Shown here: in pieces, positions 1 through 11,062 of the stretch
Layout: each line of letters opens with the position of its first letter
Position numbering within the stretch: position 1 is the stretch's first letter
Assembly: GCF_028640845.1 (NCBI RefSeq)
Contig: NC_080539.1
Location: 105,922,554 to 105,986,553 of the forward strand
Direction of reading: 5' to 3'
DNA from: Ahaetulla prasina
Lineage: Eukaryota > Chordata > Lepidosauria > Squamata > Colubridae
Length of the DNA stretch: 64,000 nucleotides
The notes under the pieces: model-generated
Told to the model about the DNA's origin: nothing
What the model saw: the letters and a program-made list of their open reading frames with translations, nothing else
Databases searched by the model: none
Translations under genes and position numbers: made by a program

Positions 1-154
1 GGGCTCAGTTGTGGTGGTAAGTTACTTATACTCTTATTTTCATGGATCTAAAATTCACTGTGGGGGAACCAGGATGTGAGAAAAGGAAGCCTGCCCCATG
101 GAACTCACTAAAAATGTTATAATGCATATGGCAAGGGATTCAATGGACTGATAT

Positions 155-356
155 TAGGGGTGAAATCCAGCAGGTTCTGATAGGTTCTGGAGAATCGGTA
201 GCAGAAATTTTGAGTAGTTTGGAGAATCGGTAAATACCACCTCTGGCTGGCTGCAAAGTGGGGTGGGAATGGAGATTTTGCAACATCCTTCCCCTGCCGT
301 GCCAACAAGCCACACCCAAAGAACTAGTAGGAAAAAAAAATTGGATTTCACCCCTG
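155..356. mobile_element. hAT-like MITE, GGTTCTGG/GAGAATCGGTAG family
   Basis: The ends are inverted (GGGGTGAAATCC and GGATTTCACCCC). The 8-bp flanks ACTGATAT and GCTGATAT match at 7 of 8. The same family recurs at 20091, 21210, 43273, 49262 and 57242. It has no coding capacity. Confidence 0.7.
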
Positions 357-598
357 GCTGATATATACCACACAACATGGTAAAACCATTATTGGCTTAT
401 TGAATAAAGTTTTAAGTGTGCATATTGTTCTGACATTTAGAGGTGCGTAGCATTTTGGAGAGCAGCCAAACAACAACAACACCCCGCTCTGTTCTTTTAC
501 AATATACAATTATTCACAAGGAAAAAAGGAAGGGAAGGTTCAGTTCAAGTAACATACTCTTAACTGTTTGGTTTGTATTACCTTTCGCTAGTGTCATG

Positions 599-600
<2 letters not shown>
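357..600. other. Upstream flank, nothing recognised
   Basis: AT-rich single-copy-looking DNA between a MITE and a microsatellite. No exon, promoter motif or repeat was recognised. The first 154 bases of the window also show nothing. Confidence 0.5.

Positions 601-602
<2 letters not shown>

Positions 603-680
<78 letters not shown>
603..680. repeat. (TG)24 (AG)15 compound microsatellite
   Basis: Uninterrupted TG dinucleotides run to 650 and switch directly to AG. Arg-Glu and Cys-Val open frames across it are artefacts of the repeat. Confidence 0.98.
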
Positions 681-683
<3 letters not shown>

Positions 684-687
684 AAAG

Positions 688-822
688 CAGGGCTCTCCAA
701 CCTTGGCAACTTTAAGCCTGGAGGACTTCAACTCCCAGAATTCCCCAGCCAGCAAAGTTGGCTGGGGCACTCTGGGAGTTGAAGTCCTCCAGGCTTAAAG
801 TTGCCAAGGTTGGAGACCTCTG
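688..822. mobile_element. Palindromic hAT-like MITE, CTCCAACCTTGGCAACTTTAAG family
   Basis: A near-perfect inverted repeat of about 65 bp per arm starts with CAGGGCTCTCC and ends with GGAGACCTCTG. The 8-bp flanks are GTTTAAAG and CTTTAAAG. Related copies are at 4624, 10054 and 12229. Confidence 0.85.
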
Positions 823-899
823 CTTTAAAGGATCAGGCAGTTAAAAGATATTTTGTGGCAAATTGATTTCCGGGGACACAGTTTTAGTTGCCTCCACCG

Positions 900-2040
900 C
901 CTTTTTTTCACACACGAGCCTGGTGGTTCGTTGTTGTTGTTGTTGTAGCTGTAGTTGATTGGGACAGAATCCCCGGCCAGCCAGGGGGGGGGAAAACACG
1001 TGTGCGCAAGACTCGTAACCGACCCACGCGTGTCTACAGTCTCCCCATCTCAGGTTGGGCCGACCGAAATCTCAGCTGTCAAGCGTCTTTTGGAAACGAG
1101 GCGGGGCCTGCCTCGGTTTTCTTCTCCTCCTTTTCCGGGAATAGCTCCTGCTGCAGTAAACGGGGTTGGGTTGAAGGGAGGGGCCATCTCCGGCGGATCA
1201 GCTGAGCGCTCGGACGATCCAAGTCCGGAACCCTGACAGCTGGCTGGCCCCGTCTGCGTCCACCCCCGGGACGCGCCGAGTGGCCAAATCTGCGAGCTTG
1301 GTGGGGGGTAAGAAGCGTCTGGATGAGGGGGGGGGGTGTCCTGCTTCGGGGCTGCCCCTGTTCCCTCGCGGGCTGTGTGCGTGGCATAGCTCAGGTGGAC
1401 CGCCGCCCCGCTGCAATCCCAAGGGAAGGATTGGGGGAACCGTGGGGAGTGGGGCTGACACTCTTTGGTGGATGGGGGGGGGGCAAGATAAGCGAAGACT
1501 CGCTGGGCCCAATTTCCCAGCTGAACACTGAGGCTGCTACGCTGGCTGGTAGTTCCGCATTTCTCCCCACCCCTACATTGGGGGAGCCGCAGGTTAATTT
1601 GCGCCCGCAGCTCTCCTCCTGCTTCAAGTAGCCCCCTGCGCCTCGCCGATCCTGACCCTTGGATACGTTTGCTCCTGCGCTTTTCCTCGGGGTTATCCTA
1701 CAAGCGGGCGAAGTCTCTCTCTCTTTCTCTCTCTCTGCCTGGCCTCCCCTGCTTTTCCTGCCCTTGGTTTCCTGATGCGGTGGAATTTCGCCTCCCTTTC
1801 CTGCTGAGCGGGAGAGCCAGCTCTGCGCTGCCGAGACGGGTTTTTTTTGTGTTGTTGTTTTTGCAGCATCCCTGGCAAGGCGAAGAGCGAAGGTGATTAA
1901 TTGCGGGGGTGCCTTGTGCCGGCGGACTATGGAGGAGGCCCGTGTGGTTGACAGCCAGGCAGGGGAAATGAGCCCCATCCTTTTTCTGGCTTTTGCTCAG
2001 CGCCTCGTTTCTCTGGGCGGAGCAGTCATGTGAGGGTGAT
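900..2040 (+). promoter_or_regulatory. STX7: CpG-island promoter of STX7, TATA-less
   Basis: About 1.1 kb is GC-rich and dense in CpG, unlike the AT-rich surroundings. It lies upstream of the STX7 coding exons at the expected place for a housekeeping promoter with a non-coding first exon. A consensus GC box is at 1100-1108, a palindromic E-box CACGTG at 997-1002, and an ETS-like CCGGAA near 1224. No TATA box is obvious. The longer open frames here, including a 195-residue one on the minus strand, are what GC-rich DNA gives by chance. The transcription start cannot be read from the sequence. Confidence 0.7.
1170..1307 (+). other. STX7: Candidate non-coding first exon of STX7 (ends at donor 1308)
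   Basis: Exon 2 has a clean acceptor and 56 nt of 5' UTR before the ATG, so a spliced non-coding exon must lie upstream. The best donor in the CpG island is GTAAGA at 1308, after a run of G. The 5' edge is a guess. A weaker donor at about 1891 is an alternative. Confidence 0.35.
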
Positions 2041-3389
2041 CATTTGGGAAAAATGCGATTCCTTATGGGCTAAAAAGCCTTCGGAGGAAGGGGAAACGGG
2101 GATTAAGCCTGAGCGTAAACATACATCCGTGCATGGGTGTTTTTTTACACCGGAGTCCTGAGTTCTTGTAGGTGGATGACCGTGCTGCTAAAGTCTCCCT
2201 TGTAGAAGTTTGCAATAGAATACATTGTTGGTGTGAAGAGGCCAAAGACGTGGAGAAAATCTGCCTAAAATGTATGCAATCCCCAGAAGTGGAAAACAAC
2301 TGTTAATGGCACATGATCAATCAGTCACGAAAAGGCCCACATTCCTTCTCAATTTTAAGTGAACTAAACTCCTTTTAGTTTATTACAGTCTCCCTGTCAT
2401 ATATAGGTAGTGGGGCTATATACAGTAAGGCTTTGGGTTTGTTTAACCATGGTTAATTAAAATTGCAGTTGCCTGGATTCACAACCACTTAACATGTTAA
2501 AACCATTTTTAGAAAAGCTTGGTGTGGGTTGGCAGGACCGAGGACTATGCAACTGGAGAATGTTGAAAGACGTGAGATAGGTATCTCTTACCCTCCCTGC
2601 CATTGTTTTTCACATTGATAAGAATTAGCTACTAAAATTCAGATTGCCTTAAAGAAGCAAGACTAGTAGTAGGAAACAGAAGAAATCTCTTTTAAATTGT
2701 TTGTGTATGTATGTATGTATGTATGTATGTATCTTTTTTGAATGTAGCACATTGACTGGTATTCTTGTAACTTTACTTTTTCCAGTGAATGCTGTTAATC
2801 AGACCCTTTGGTTCTTCCTTGGAATTAACGCTTTCCAGTCTAGACTGCAAAGAGTGAAGTTTGACAACCTCATTCTGCCTCTTCTATCCTACCCAAAACA
2901 GGGTGATTGGGAAAGTCTGCAGTGAAACTCTTGAGAGTTAATGTGCACATTTGTCAATGTAAAGAAGATTAGAAAGTGAGAAAAAAGGCTTCTGGGTGAA
3001 AGAGTCCTGGGGGGGGGGAACTAGTTCACTTATTAAGTTCACAATTAATTAAAATTAATAATTGAACTTGGTTGATTGGAACACAAATGTTTGAACCCAA
3101 CTAGACTATATTTATGACACACAAGACCAGCCTCTATTATAAATTTATAATTAAGCATGTAACCCAGGATTAACTTAACTCTTGTTGTCTTTTTTTTGGG
3201 GGGGGGGAATGCTGTGGTGTTGGAAGCCTTATAATGTTTTAAGAGGAGATTAAACAAAAATCATGGCACAAGGTTGTCAATAGCTTCTAAACTAGCTTGA
3301 CAAAACTTAATAAGCCCTTGCTTTTCAGTGTATTGTGTTATCATTTATATTCTTGATTTATTGTGTATATGTGTTTTTATATATATGTA

Positions 3390-3700
3390 CTGTATTTCCC
3401 CGAAAATAAGTCCCTGTCTTATATTTTTTTGAACTCTAAAATAAGCGCTTGGCTTTATTTTTGGGAAGGTCTTATTATTTTGGGGCACATAGAGAAAGAT
3501 GGGGCTCCTCTTGCCATCTTACCTGATTTCCAGCTCTGTCTCCCTAACCCTAACCAGAGGAAATGGCAGGGACCAGCTGCACATGCGTTTAAATATTTTC
3601 GGGATGGGCTTATTTTCAGAGAGGCTTATTTTAGCGCATGCGTTCCAAAGACTGATTGGACTTATTATCAGGGAATGTCTTATTTTTGGGGAATCAGGGT
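3390..3700. mobile_element. MITE with CCCCGAAAATAAG termini, TA-flanked
   Basis: The left end TTTCCCCGAAAATAAG is mirrored by TCTTATTTTTGGGGAAT at the right. The element is flanked by TA on the left. Copies occur at 16242 and 44076. Ends and TA flank suggest a Tc1/mariner-like or similar TA-targeting non-autonomous element. Confidence 0.65.
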
Positions 3701-3718
3701 GTATATATGTGTGTATGT

Positions 3719-3752
3719 ATACACACACACACACAGCACACACACACACACA
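3719..3752. repeat. (AC)n microsatellite
   Basis: Alternating CA with one AGC interruption, directly after the TA-flanked MITE. Confidence 0.9.
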
Positions 3753-4623
3753 AATAGTAGTAATGGGTACACCTTAGGTCTAGGATCAGGAAGCAATACG
3801 TTTCTCATTGCTAATTGCTGGAAGGGCTGAACTGCATCCTCCCTCTGTGGGAACTAAATGCTGGATTGACCAGAAGAGTTGCTCCTAATTTCCTAAGTGG
3901 AAAAACAGGTTAGAAAAGATGCAAGTAATCATCCTCCATATGGTTTTCCTCTCTTTCCATTTGTAGTCTTTTGAGGGCTTTTGATTCTTTTATTTTTATT
4001 TTTAAATCTGAGTGGAAGAGACATTTCAGTCCATTTTTGCTGAGATGCTGTTTCAAAATTTAAGGAATGTTTGCAAAGTATTTAGGTAAGTACTTAAGTA
4101 TTCGAAAGATCAAGGCTTAGTCAGGTTGGCATCTCAACTAGTTATTTGAATAAACCCCTCTGTTGAAAATTTGTACATTGCTGTTTATACGTTTTGTCAT
4201 CAATAGTATAACTAATATTAAAAGGTTTTTTTTTTAGATTGACAGCAATTCTAATTTGAGTTCCATTGAATAATATTAGGGATGCCAAGGAATTGTGTGT
4301 GAATTTCTGCTGATTGTGCAATCAGTCTTGCAGTTTGAAACAATGGCTGTTTTCATTAAATGATATTAAATTATCATGTGGTTAGTTTGATTTTGGCTTG
4401 GTGTGAATCCACCCATACTGTTTTATAATGCCTGATTTATAGAGTCATGTGTTATGAGCAAACCAGTCAACTGGAATTTAGTTAGCAAAGTGCAGATAAA
4501 TGAACAGTGGCATTACACTATGTAGGAAGTCAGCCAAGGAATAGTATCTACATTTGACTTCAGTTGAGGCCCACAAATGTAGATGTCTTCCTCTTGGAAG
4601 AGGGTTGGTGATATCATCCAGAG

Positions 4624-4740
4624 CAGGGGTCCAACCTTGGTCCCTTTAAGACTTGTGGACTTCAACTCCCAGAGTCCGGCTGAGGAACTCTGGGAGTTGA
4701 AGTCCACAAGTCTTAAAGGGACCAAGGTTGGAGACCCCTG
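4624..4740. mobile_element. Palindromic hAT-like MITE with perfect 8-bp duplication
   Basis: CAGGGGTCCAACCTTGG and its inverted partner bound 117 bp of near-perfect palindrome. The flanks ATCCAGAG at 4616-4623 and 4741-4748 are identical, showing the exact insertion site. Confidence 0.9.
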
Positions 4741-5123
4741 ATCCAGAGCATCATGGAAAATGTAAGTGCTACAGGGATATTGGCAGAAATCTCACACTCA
4801 TGTTAATCTTCAAAGGGAAACTTCTGTAGGATCTCAACTCCCCCATTAATGGAATCTGCCTTTCCAATCTCAGAGAGACAACCATCCAGTATATTTGCCA
4901 GTTGAGATGAACTTCAACTTTATAAGCCTTCTTTAAGTTCAGAAAAGGCTGGTGCCTGAATATTAAAACATAAATCTGTGACTTTAAAATTTCCCGATGT
5001 ATTTGAAAGATAGTCCATTAGCAAAATATCAGTGGAATGGCTTGCCTCCAGAAGTTGTGGGTACTCCATAACTGGAGTTTGTAAGAAGAGATTGGACAGC
5101 CATTTGTCTGGAATAGTATAAAG

Positions 5124-5253
5124 CAGGAGTGTCAAATTCACGTCATGGCATCACATGACGTATAGGGACTTTTTTCCCCTTTCGCTAAACTGGGCATGGG
5201 GGTGGCCACCGCATGACGCATCCGTCCTGTTGGCCAGGAGTTTGACAGCCCTG
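5124..5253. mobile_element. hAT-like MITE, GTGTCAAA...TTTGACAGCCCTG family
   Basis: 130 bp bounded by CAGGAGTGTCAAATTC and GAGTTTGACAGCCCTG. Identical 8-bp flanks GTATAAAG lie at 5116-5123 and 5254-5261. Confidence 0.88.
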
Positions 5254-5587
5254 GTATAAAGTCTCCTGCTTGAGCAGGGACTAGAAGATCTCCAAGGTTC
5301 CTTCCAACTCTATTATTCTTAGTTAAACTATTTTAGTTGCTTTCTTTTTTTCTAAAACAAAATCAGAACCTAATCCCAGCTTTAAGTTAGCTAAATGTGC
5401 AAACAACATATTGCTGATGCTTCTGGTTGTTGTATAATCACAATTCAGTTAAAGAGTTCTTTGTAATAATTAAGCTAAAATGAATATCTATTTTTAAAGT
5501 GCATTTGTTTCACTCAAGTAATTTGCTGAATTGCTCCAGTCATCTTATTAGACTTTTCCTGGGAATTCTGGAATGTTACATATTGAA

Positions 5588-5720
5588 CAGTTGGGGTGTC
5601 AAACTTGATTTCGCATCAGGGTTGTGTTTGACCTCGGAGGGCCGGTGGGGAGGGGGTGTAGTCATGGTGGGTGTGGCCAGGGGGCGTGGCCATGGTGGGT
5701 GTTTGACACAGGCTCAAGAT
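5588..5720. mobile_element. Truncated MITE of the GTGTCAAACT family
   Basis: The left terminus (GGGGTGTCAAACTTGATTTC) and the GGGCCGGTGGGGAGGG interior match the left part of the copy at 50563. The right half is missing or displaced; no matching 8-bp flank is found. Confidence 0.6.
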
Positions 5721-5903
5721 GCATTTTTTCCCCTTCTTTCTTTCCACAGTTCTTTACTATAACCATTTTCCTATCTCTTCTACCAAATACTACTGGCAAA
5801 CATTTATTACTTATTCTTCATACGCCACTAAACTTTTTATTTCTAAATTTATACCCTATTGTTTAATAGTAAATTGCTTTTTGGGGCAGAAAAGCTATTT
5901 ATA

Positions 5904-5946
5904 CTATTGTATTTTTATTATTAAACTAATAATAAAAATACAATAG
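5904..5946. repeat. Perfect 19-bp inverted repeat with 5-nt loop
   Basis: CTATTGTATTTTTATTATT at 5904-5922 is the exact reverse complement of 5928-5946, with the loop AAACT between. AT-rich hairpin or cruciform; no further context identifies it. Confidence 0.9.
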
Positions 5947-6120
5947 CATAAATTACATGATAATACAAGATCTAACAGCAGAGGTAAATTTCCAGGATAG
6001 TAAATAGAAATGTCTATCAATTATAGATTGTTGATTGTAGGTTAAATGGACCTACATTATGTAAAATCTGACGTTAAACTGTAGCATTAACATAGGATAT
6101 TCCTTGTTTTCTATCTAGAT

Positions 6121-6347
6121 CAGGCACTTACTTGAGGCCACATAATTGTAATCCAATCCAATCCAATCCAGCCCTGCACCACTCTGCCGGCCAAAAACGG
6201 GCCGTGCGGAGGCCTCACACAGCCTGTTTTTGGCCAGAAGAGGCACTGCGGGCCAGTCCTTTGATATTTCCAGTCTGGCCTCATGGGCCAGATTTAAGCA
6301 CCCTGCAGGCCAGATCCAACCCGCAGGCCTTGAGTTTGATACCCCTG
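6121..6347. mobile_element. MITE fragment of the GTGTCAAACT family (right end)
   Basis: It ends with GAGTTTGATACCCCTG and contains GGCCAGATCCAACCCGCAGG typical of the family. The left end is diverged. An ATCCA tandem run sits at about 6152-6170. Confidence 0.55.
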
Positions 6348-6559
6348 GTCTAGTCAGTACTGTAGTACGATTATATGGATTTAATAAGTGTGCCTACTTT
6401 TATTCCATATTTCCTTTCTTAGATTGGCTTTGTCTTCTTAGATTCTGAGCGAATTATTAATCAGATTTGAAAAGATACCATGTTTTGAAAATGTTGAAAA
6501 CCACCAGGTTCCAAATGTACATGGTACACCTGAAAAACCTTAAATGTAGATATGGGTTG

Positions 6560-8600
6560 CTTACAAAATGGCTGTGGAACTTGTTTTAGGTGTGCAAAGA
6601 CTGGATTCATGCCTGACGATCAGAAGTATGCTGCTACTGTCCCCCTATATGGAAGGAAATGTAGCAAGAGTAAATGCAAAAAGTATGGTTAAATGTGTCT
6701 TGGAAGATATCTGGTGGAATTACGATGTTATCAAGGCCCACGCAACTGACGCTCAGAGATCAAAGAAGTTAGACTTTACTAAGGAATCCTTATGCTAATT
6801 TTGGGATAAATGTAAAAACTTGGAAACTGCAGAAGGAATTTATAGGTTTCATTATACTGAGTCAAAACCTTTTTGGATGATTTGAAGTGCTTTGTCCCAG
6901 ATTTCTTGGCCTCCATTGAATTGTGATTTATAAGATGAATTGCCAATGGACTTGCTTAGATCAGGATTGGCGTCCCCACAATCTTTCATAGAATGAAAGG
7001 CAGAGAGCAACAGTTGAGAAATATGGTGTCAGGCACTGAGATATATATCAGTGTGAGAAAGTTTGTTCCACATTTGTTAAACTAGAGAAAGCACATAATA
7101 AAGTAAATAGCTTTGGGTTTTGGAAAGTTTTAGATGGAACTGGAGTGAGTTGCTGAATTCAAAACAAGACTATATGAGAGAAAAGCAGGTGAAAATAAAT
7201 GTAAAACTTGAATATGGTTCAGCGATCAACAGGAAGGATAGGGCGTCATGGTTGTTTAATGCTTTTATGAATAAAGTATAAAGGATGTTGTGATTTTAGA
7301 AGGGGACTGGGTGTGCATGCAACTGTGTGATGTTCATGTTTATAATTACTGTCATATTGTTGGCTAGGTCCTGAATAATTTGGAACATATAGTAGCTTGC
7401 ATGATGCCAAGAAGCATATAGATCTGAGAATTAATGTACCAAGAAGGCAAGGTAATTGGGTATGACAAGAAAAACTGAATAGTTCTTAGCTATGCATACA
7501 ATAGGTGGCAAAATAGCTAGAGCAGGCACATGCATTTTGTACATTGGCAGAATGTTTTCTAAATAGGAGAAAAAAGCTAGATAAATTGTAAGACTTACAA
7601 ATTTTGGTAGAAAGATGACACAGGGTAGTATGTGATCCATCATGGAGAAAATCTATATGGTCACTAAGAATCAAAATTGTCTTAATGGCACAAAATCAAA
7701 CGTATGGTCCCTGGTGAGGAATGAATGTTAAAATAAGTAAAAATCAGCCAGTCAATCAATCAATCAGAATCAGAAGACCTTGGAGATCTTCTAGCCCAGC
7801 CCCCTGCTCAAGCAGGAGACTCTATAACATTTCAGACAAGTGACTGTCCAGTCTCTTCTTAAAAATCTCCAGTGATGAAGCACCTACAACTTCTAAAGGC
7901 AAGCTGTTCCACTGGTTAATTGGCCTCGCTGTTAGGAAGTTTCTCTTCAATTCCAGGTTGCTTCTCTCCTTGATTAGTTTCCATCCATTGTTTCTTGTCC
8001 TGCCCCTTTGGTGCTTTGGAAAATAAGTTGACCCCCTCCTCTTTGTGGCAGCCCCTCAAGTATTGGAATACTGCTATCATGTCCCCCCCCCTTGTCCTCC
8101 TTTTCTCTAGACCAGCCAAACCCAAATTCTGCAACCATTCTTCTTACGTTTTAGTCTTCAGGCCTTTAATCGTCTTAGTCAGGCATAAGAGTATATGTTC
8201 TGCCTCTTTTGTTAAATGAAAGGAGCAGTGGAGCGTGTTTGGAGAAATGTAAAAGTAAATAATTGCATGCACTTAAGACCTGAGTGGTAAAACCAGAAGT
8301 AGATCAAGAATGAATGGGAGCTGAATGAACGTGGATCAATACAGTGAGTGACCAGTATAAGAAGAAGTGGTTTGTTCAAGGAAACTGAATGAATGATTAA
8401 CTTTCATAACAAATAATTGGAAGAAGTACCTAGCTGTTGGAGAGGGAGGGGAAGACTGGGAAAGCTGGAATTTTTGAGTTCTTGAAAATGATATAGATGG
8501 AAAGTCCAAAGATGGAAAGAAAAAACCAATTGTATTGAAATGATGAATCAGTTCAAACAAGGATGAACTGCAAAGATAGAAAGGTATAGTGAGGCATAGG
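6560..8600 (+). mobile_element. Decayed LINE-like reverse transcriptase relic
   Basis: Translated piecewise with many stops and frame changes, 7080-7300 reads like reverse-transcriptase fragments: LEKAHNKVN, FGFWKVLDGTGVS, then SWLFNAFMNKV. These resemble motifs around the catalytic palm of RTE/L1-like LINEs. A CR1 fragment (7743-8190) interrupts the relic. The frames at 6568-6798 and 8844-9074 do not match known proteins. The assignment is tentative. Confidence 0.35.
7743..8190 (-). mobile_element. CR1 LINE 3' fragment
   Basis: Reverse-strand CR1 sequence begins at an AATCAGAATCAGAA-type CR1 tail. It continues through the segment corresponding to LEKRRTRGGDMIAVFQYLRG, from the end of CR1 ORF2. 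It is 5'-truncated, as is usual. Copies at 9340, 15603 and 33385. Confidence 0.85.
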
Positions 8601-9334
8601 GAAGGATGTTTGTAATACACTACATTTTTGCTATTTCAATATTTTTATTTACTTTGCTTTTTTATACCACAGTCCTTTGTTGCCTCACCTTATTATATGT
8701 TGCTTATCCCAAAAGGGGAATAGGGTGATAGGAATGGTGGTTGGTTTTATTTTAGAGTAAAAATATTTTGTGTTTTTAAAGAAAACCTGCTGATTTTTCA
8801 AGATTAATATCTTACACAATGGGATGAAGGAAACCCTGACCTAATGAGTTCAATAAGTCTATGGGAAACTTCTTTTACCTCTATATGCCAAATTCTGCAG
8901 AAATTGCTAAAGGCTGAAAACGGAGAAAGAGGAAATATCACCATGTGTAAAGATGACACTGTAGTAAAAGGAATTGAAAAAGAACTTAAAAATAGGTTTA
9001 AAAAACTGCAACTTGCATCTTTATTGTGGCTTCTGCTAGGATGTTTTTTTGAAATTGGGTGGAAGGCTTCATAATGTTCTTATTCATCGGTCTTAAGCAT
9101 TCTTAGAAATATCTCAGCTACTTCTTGACTTATTTTCTTTTCTTTTTTTAAACGTACATCTGACAAATAAGTTTTAACAAAAGCGTTTTATGTACACAGA
9201 AGAGGTAAGTTTGCAGAGATAAACCTTCCTGAAATAGGCAAAAACAATTCTGTTCTCTTTTATCCTTCATGATGTCTGAGGATTATATAATTCACTGAAC
9301 CTGGAAGATAACAGTTTGGGGAAAACTGATGCAG

Positions 9335-9545
9335 AATGCAGAATAACAGAGTTGGAAGGGACCTTGGAAGTTTTCTAGCCCAACCTCCTGTTCAAGCAGA
9401 ACACCTTATTTCATTTCGGACAAATCGCTGCCCAATCTCTTCTTAAAAGTCTCCAGTGATAAATACCTTCTGGACGCAAGCCATTACATTGGTTAATTGT
9501 TCTCACTGTGAGAAAAATGCTTCTGAGTTCTAGAATGGATCTCTT
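9335..9545 (-). mobile_element. CR1 LINE 3' fragment, short
   Basis: GAGTTGGAAGGGACCTTGGA-type text, then the CAAGCAGAACACC block and the TCTTCTTAAAAGTCTCCAGTG block, are the 3' part of a CR1 element in reverse orientation. Confidence 0.8.
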
Positions 9546-10053
9546 TTTGTTAATTTCAATCTGTGTTAGATGTGTATTTGTTCAAGCGCATCTTTGTATA
9601 GAAATGCGTTGGTCTTTTCTACATAGACAGTTTTTCAGAGCTGCGTCTTCCTTCCCCATCTAGCTGTCCTTACTTATTAGTGTGATTCCTTTGGGATTTG
9701 CTCGAAGTCTTAACTGCCCTCAATGTCTCATTCTCCTGAACTCTCCTTTTGCTCCCTTGATAAGCTATCGTTCCTCCTTAGGGGTACAAATGCCAACATG
9801 AAAGCAAATCTTTCAGAAGAAATGGGAAAGCTATGAAAAAAAACACCATATGGAATATGAAAAGGAACTAAAACAGAATGTAACATTTCTTTAAAAATGT
9901 TACAGCTAGTAAAAGGAAAGGAAATTGTGTGCCATATTATTTTTTTTACATGGGAACCCAACAGTAACCTTTGGGATTCTGGTTATGCAGATGTACAGTA
10001 TTGATATATTTGGGTATTTGTTACTGTCTGTGGGGATTCTCAGTCTTCTAGGT

Positions 10054-10153
10054 CAGGGGTCTCCAACCTTGGCAACTTTAAGACTTTGCTGGCTGAGGGA
10101 TTCTGGGAGTTGAAGTCCACAAATCTTAAAGTTGCCATGGTTGGAGACCCCTG
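10054..10153. mobile_element. Palindromic hAT-like MITE with perfect 8-bp duplication
   Basis: CAGGGGTCTCCAACC to GGTTGGAGACCCCTG, 100 bp, flanked by identical TTCTAGGT at 10046-10053 and 10154-10161. It is a shortened member of the 688/4624 family. Confidence 0.9.
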
Positions 10154-10169
10154 TTCTAGGTCATGGTTG

Positions 10170-10356
10170 TCCCAAAGATGCTTTTTCAAAAGGCAACTGG
10201 ACGTTCTTGTTTTTTCCTGGAAGACGTTTCACTTCTCGTCCAAGAGCTTCTTCTATTCTGAAGAAGAACTGAAGAAGCTTCTTGGATTAAAAGTGAAACG
10301 TCTTCCAGGAAAAAACAAGAACGTCCAGTTGCCTTTTGAAAAAGCACCTTTGGGAT
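10170..10356. repeat. Long foldback element, arms about 85 bp
   Basis: CCCAAAGATGCTTTTTCAAA at the left is mirrored by TTTGAAAAAGCACCTTTGGG at the right. The arms are nearly perfect over the AACGTCTTCCAGGAAAAAAC region and meet at a GAAGAAGAACTGAAGAAG centre. It is probably another palindromic DNA-transposon derivative. It starts 17 bp after the preceding MITE. Confidence 0.8.
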
Positions 10357-10921
10357 ATCTGTTACTGATTTCAAGAAGGATTGGATTTTTCTGATTGTAG
10401 AAATGTAGGAGATTGATAGCTACACATTTTTACCTTTAGGTGTTTTCTGTTTTGGCTAATCTGAAAAGGGGAAGATGTTCTATTATAGATTTTTATTATA
10501 GAAATATCCAGTAATGTGTATTTTTGGAATGATAATATGATGCACATATGGGTAATATGTTTTATTCAGATTAAGACATTATAATATATACTGTTGCTGT
10601 TATTATTTGTATTTATATTTTTAGTTTTGTACCTTTTGATAATCTAAAACAAGAGTTTATTTTATTATATAATAGTACTGATACTGAAGAGAGTTGGAAG
10701 TAATCTTTTTTTTTTTGTGTTATTCTTGTGTTTGTTTTTAATGTCAAATTTTAAACATTCCGGGTTATTCCCATCTCTCATCTTCTCTCTTTTTTTGTGA
10801 TTTTGTATTTTAACCTTTTTCTTCAATTTTTTTTTTTAAAGAAAGGACTTCATTAATGTGGGTTCTACAGCACAGTTCCTCATTGTGCGTAAGTCCTTAA
10901 ACTGTGTTTGTTTATTTTCAG

Positions 10922-11062
10922 GTATTGTTACTTAGTGGTTCCTGAACTCTATGACTTTACTGGGGTTATAATACACCATGGAGTATAATGCAAACAGTGC
11001 TGGGGATGCTAACCAGTTGGCCCAACGTATAACATCTAATATACAGAAAATCACACAATGCA
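10922..11062 (+). CDS. STX7: STX7 exon 2 (5' UTR 10922-10977, coding 10978-11062)
   Basis: The acceptor TTTATTTTCAG ends at 10921 and the donor GTAAGT starts at 11063. Fifty-six nt of 5' UTR precede the start codon, which sits in CACCATGG. The exon encodes residues 1-28 plus the first base of codon 29. The tail [15 protein letters not shown] matches the start of the syntaxin-7 Habc domain closely, while the first dozen residues differ from mammals. Confidence 0.93.

Larger units (their letters stand above)
1308..10921 (+). other. STX7: STX7 intron 1 (probable)
   Basis: About 9.6 kb from the tentative donor to the exon 2 acceptor. Recognised repeats are listed separately. Between them, 2041-3387, 3753-4615, 8600-9330 and 10357-10921 hold AT-rich DNA in which I see no exon, RNA gene or classifiable repeat beyond a (TATG)7 run at 2705-2732. 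Confidence 0.6.

Noticed and set aside
1391..1978. 195-residue open frame on the minus strand
   Set aside because: It lies in the CpG island, has low-complexity Pro/Arg/Ser composition and matches no family; such frames arise by chance in GC-rich DNA.
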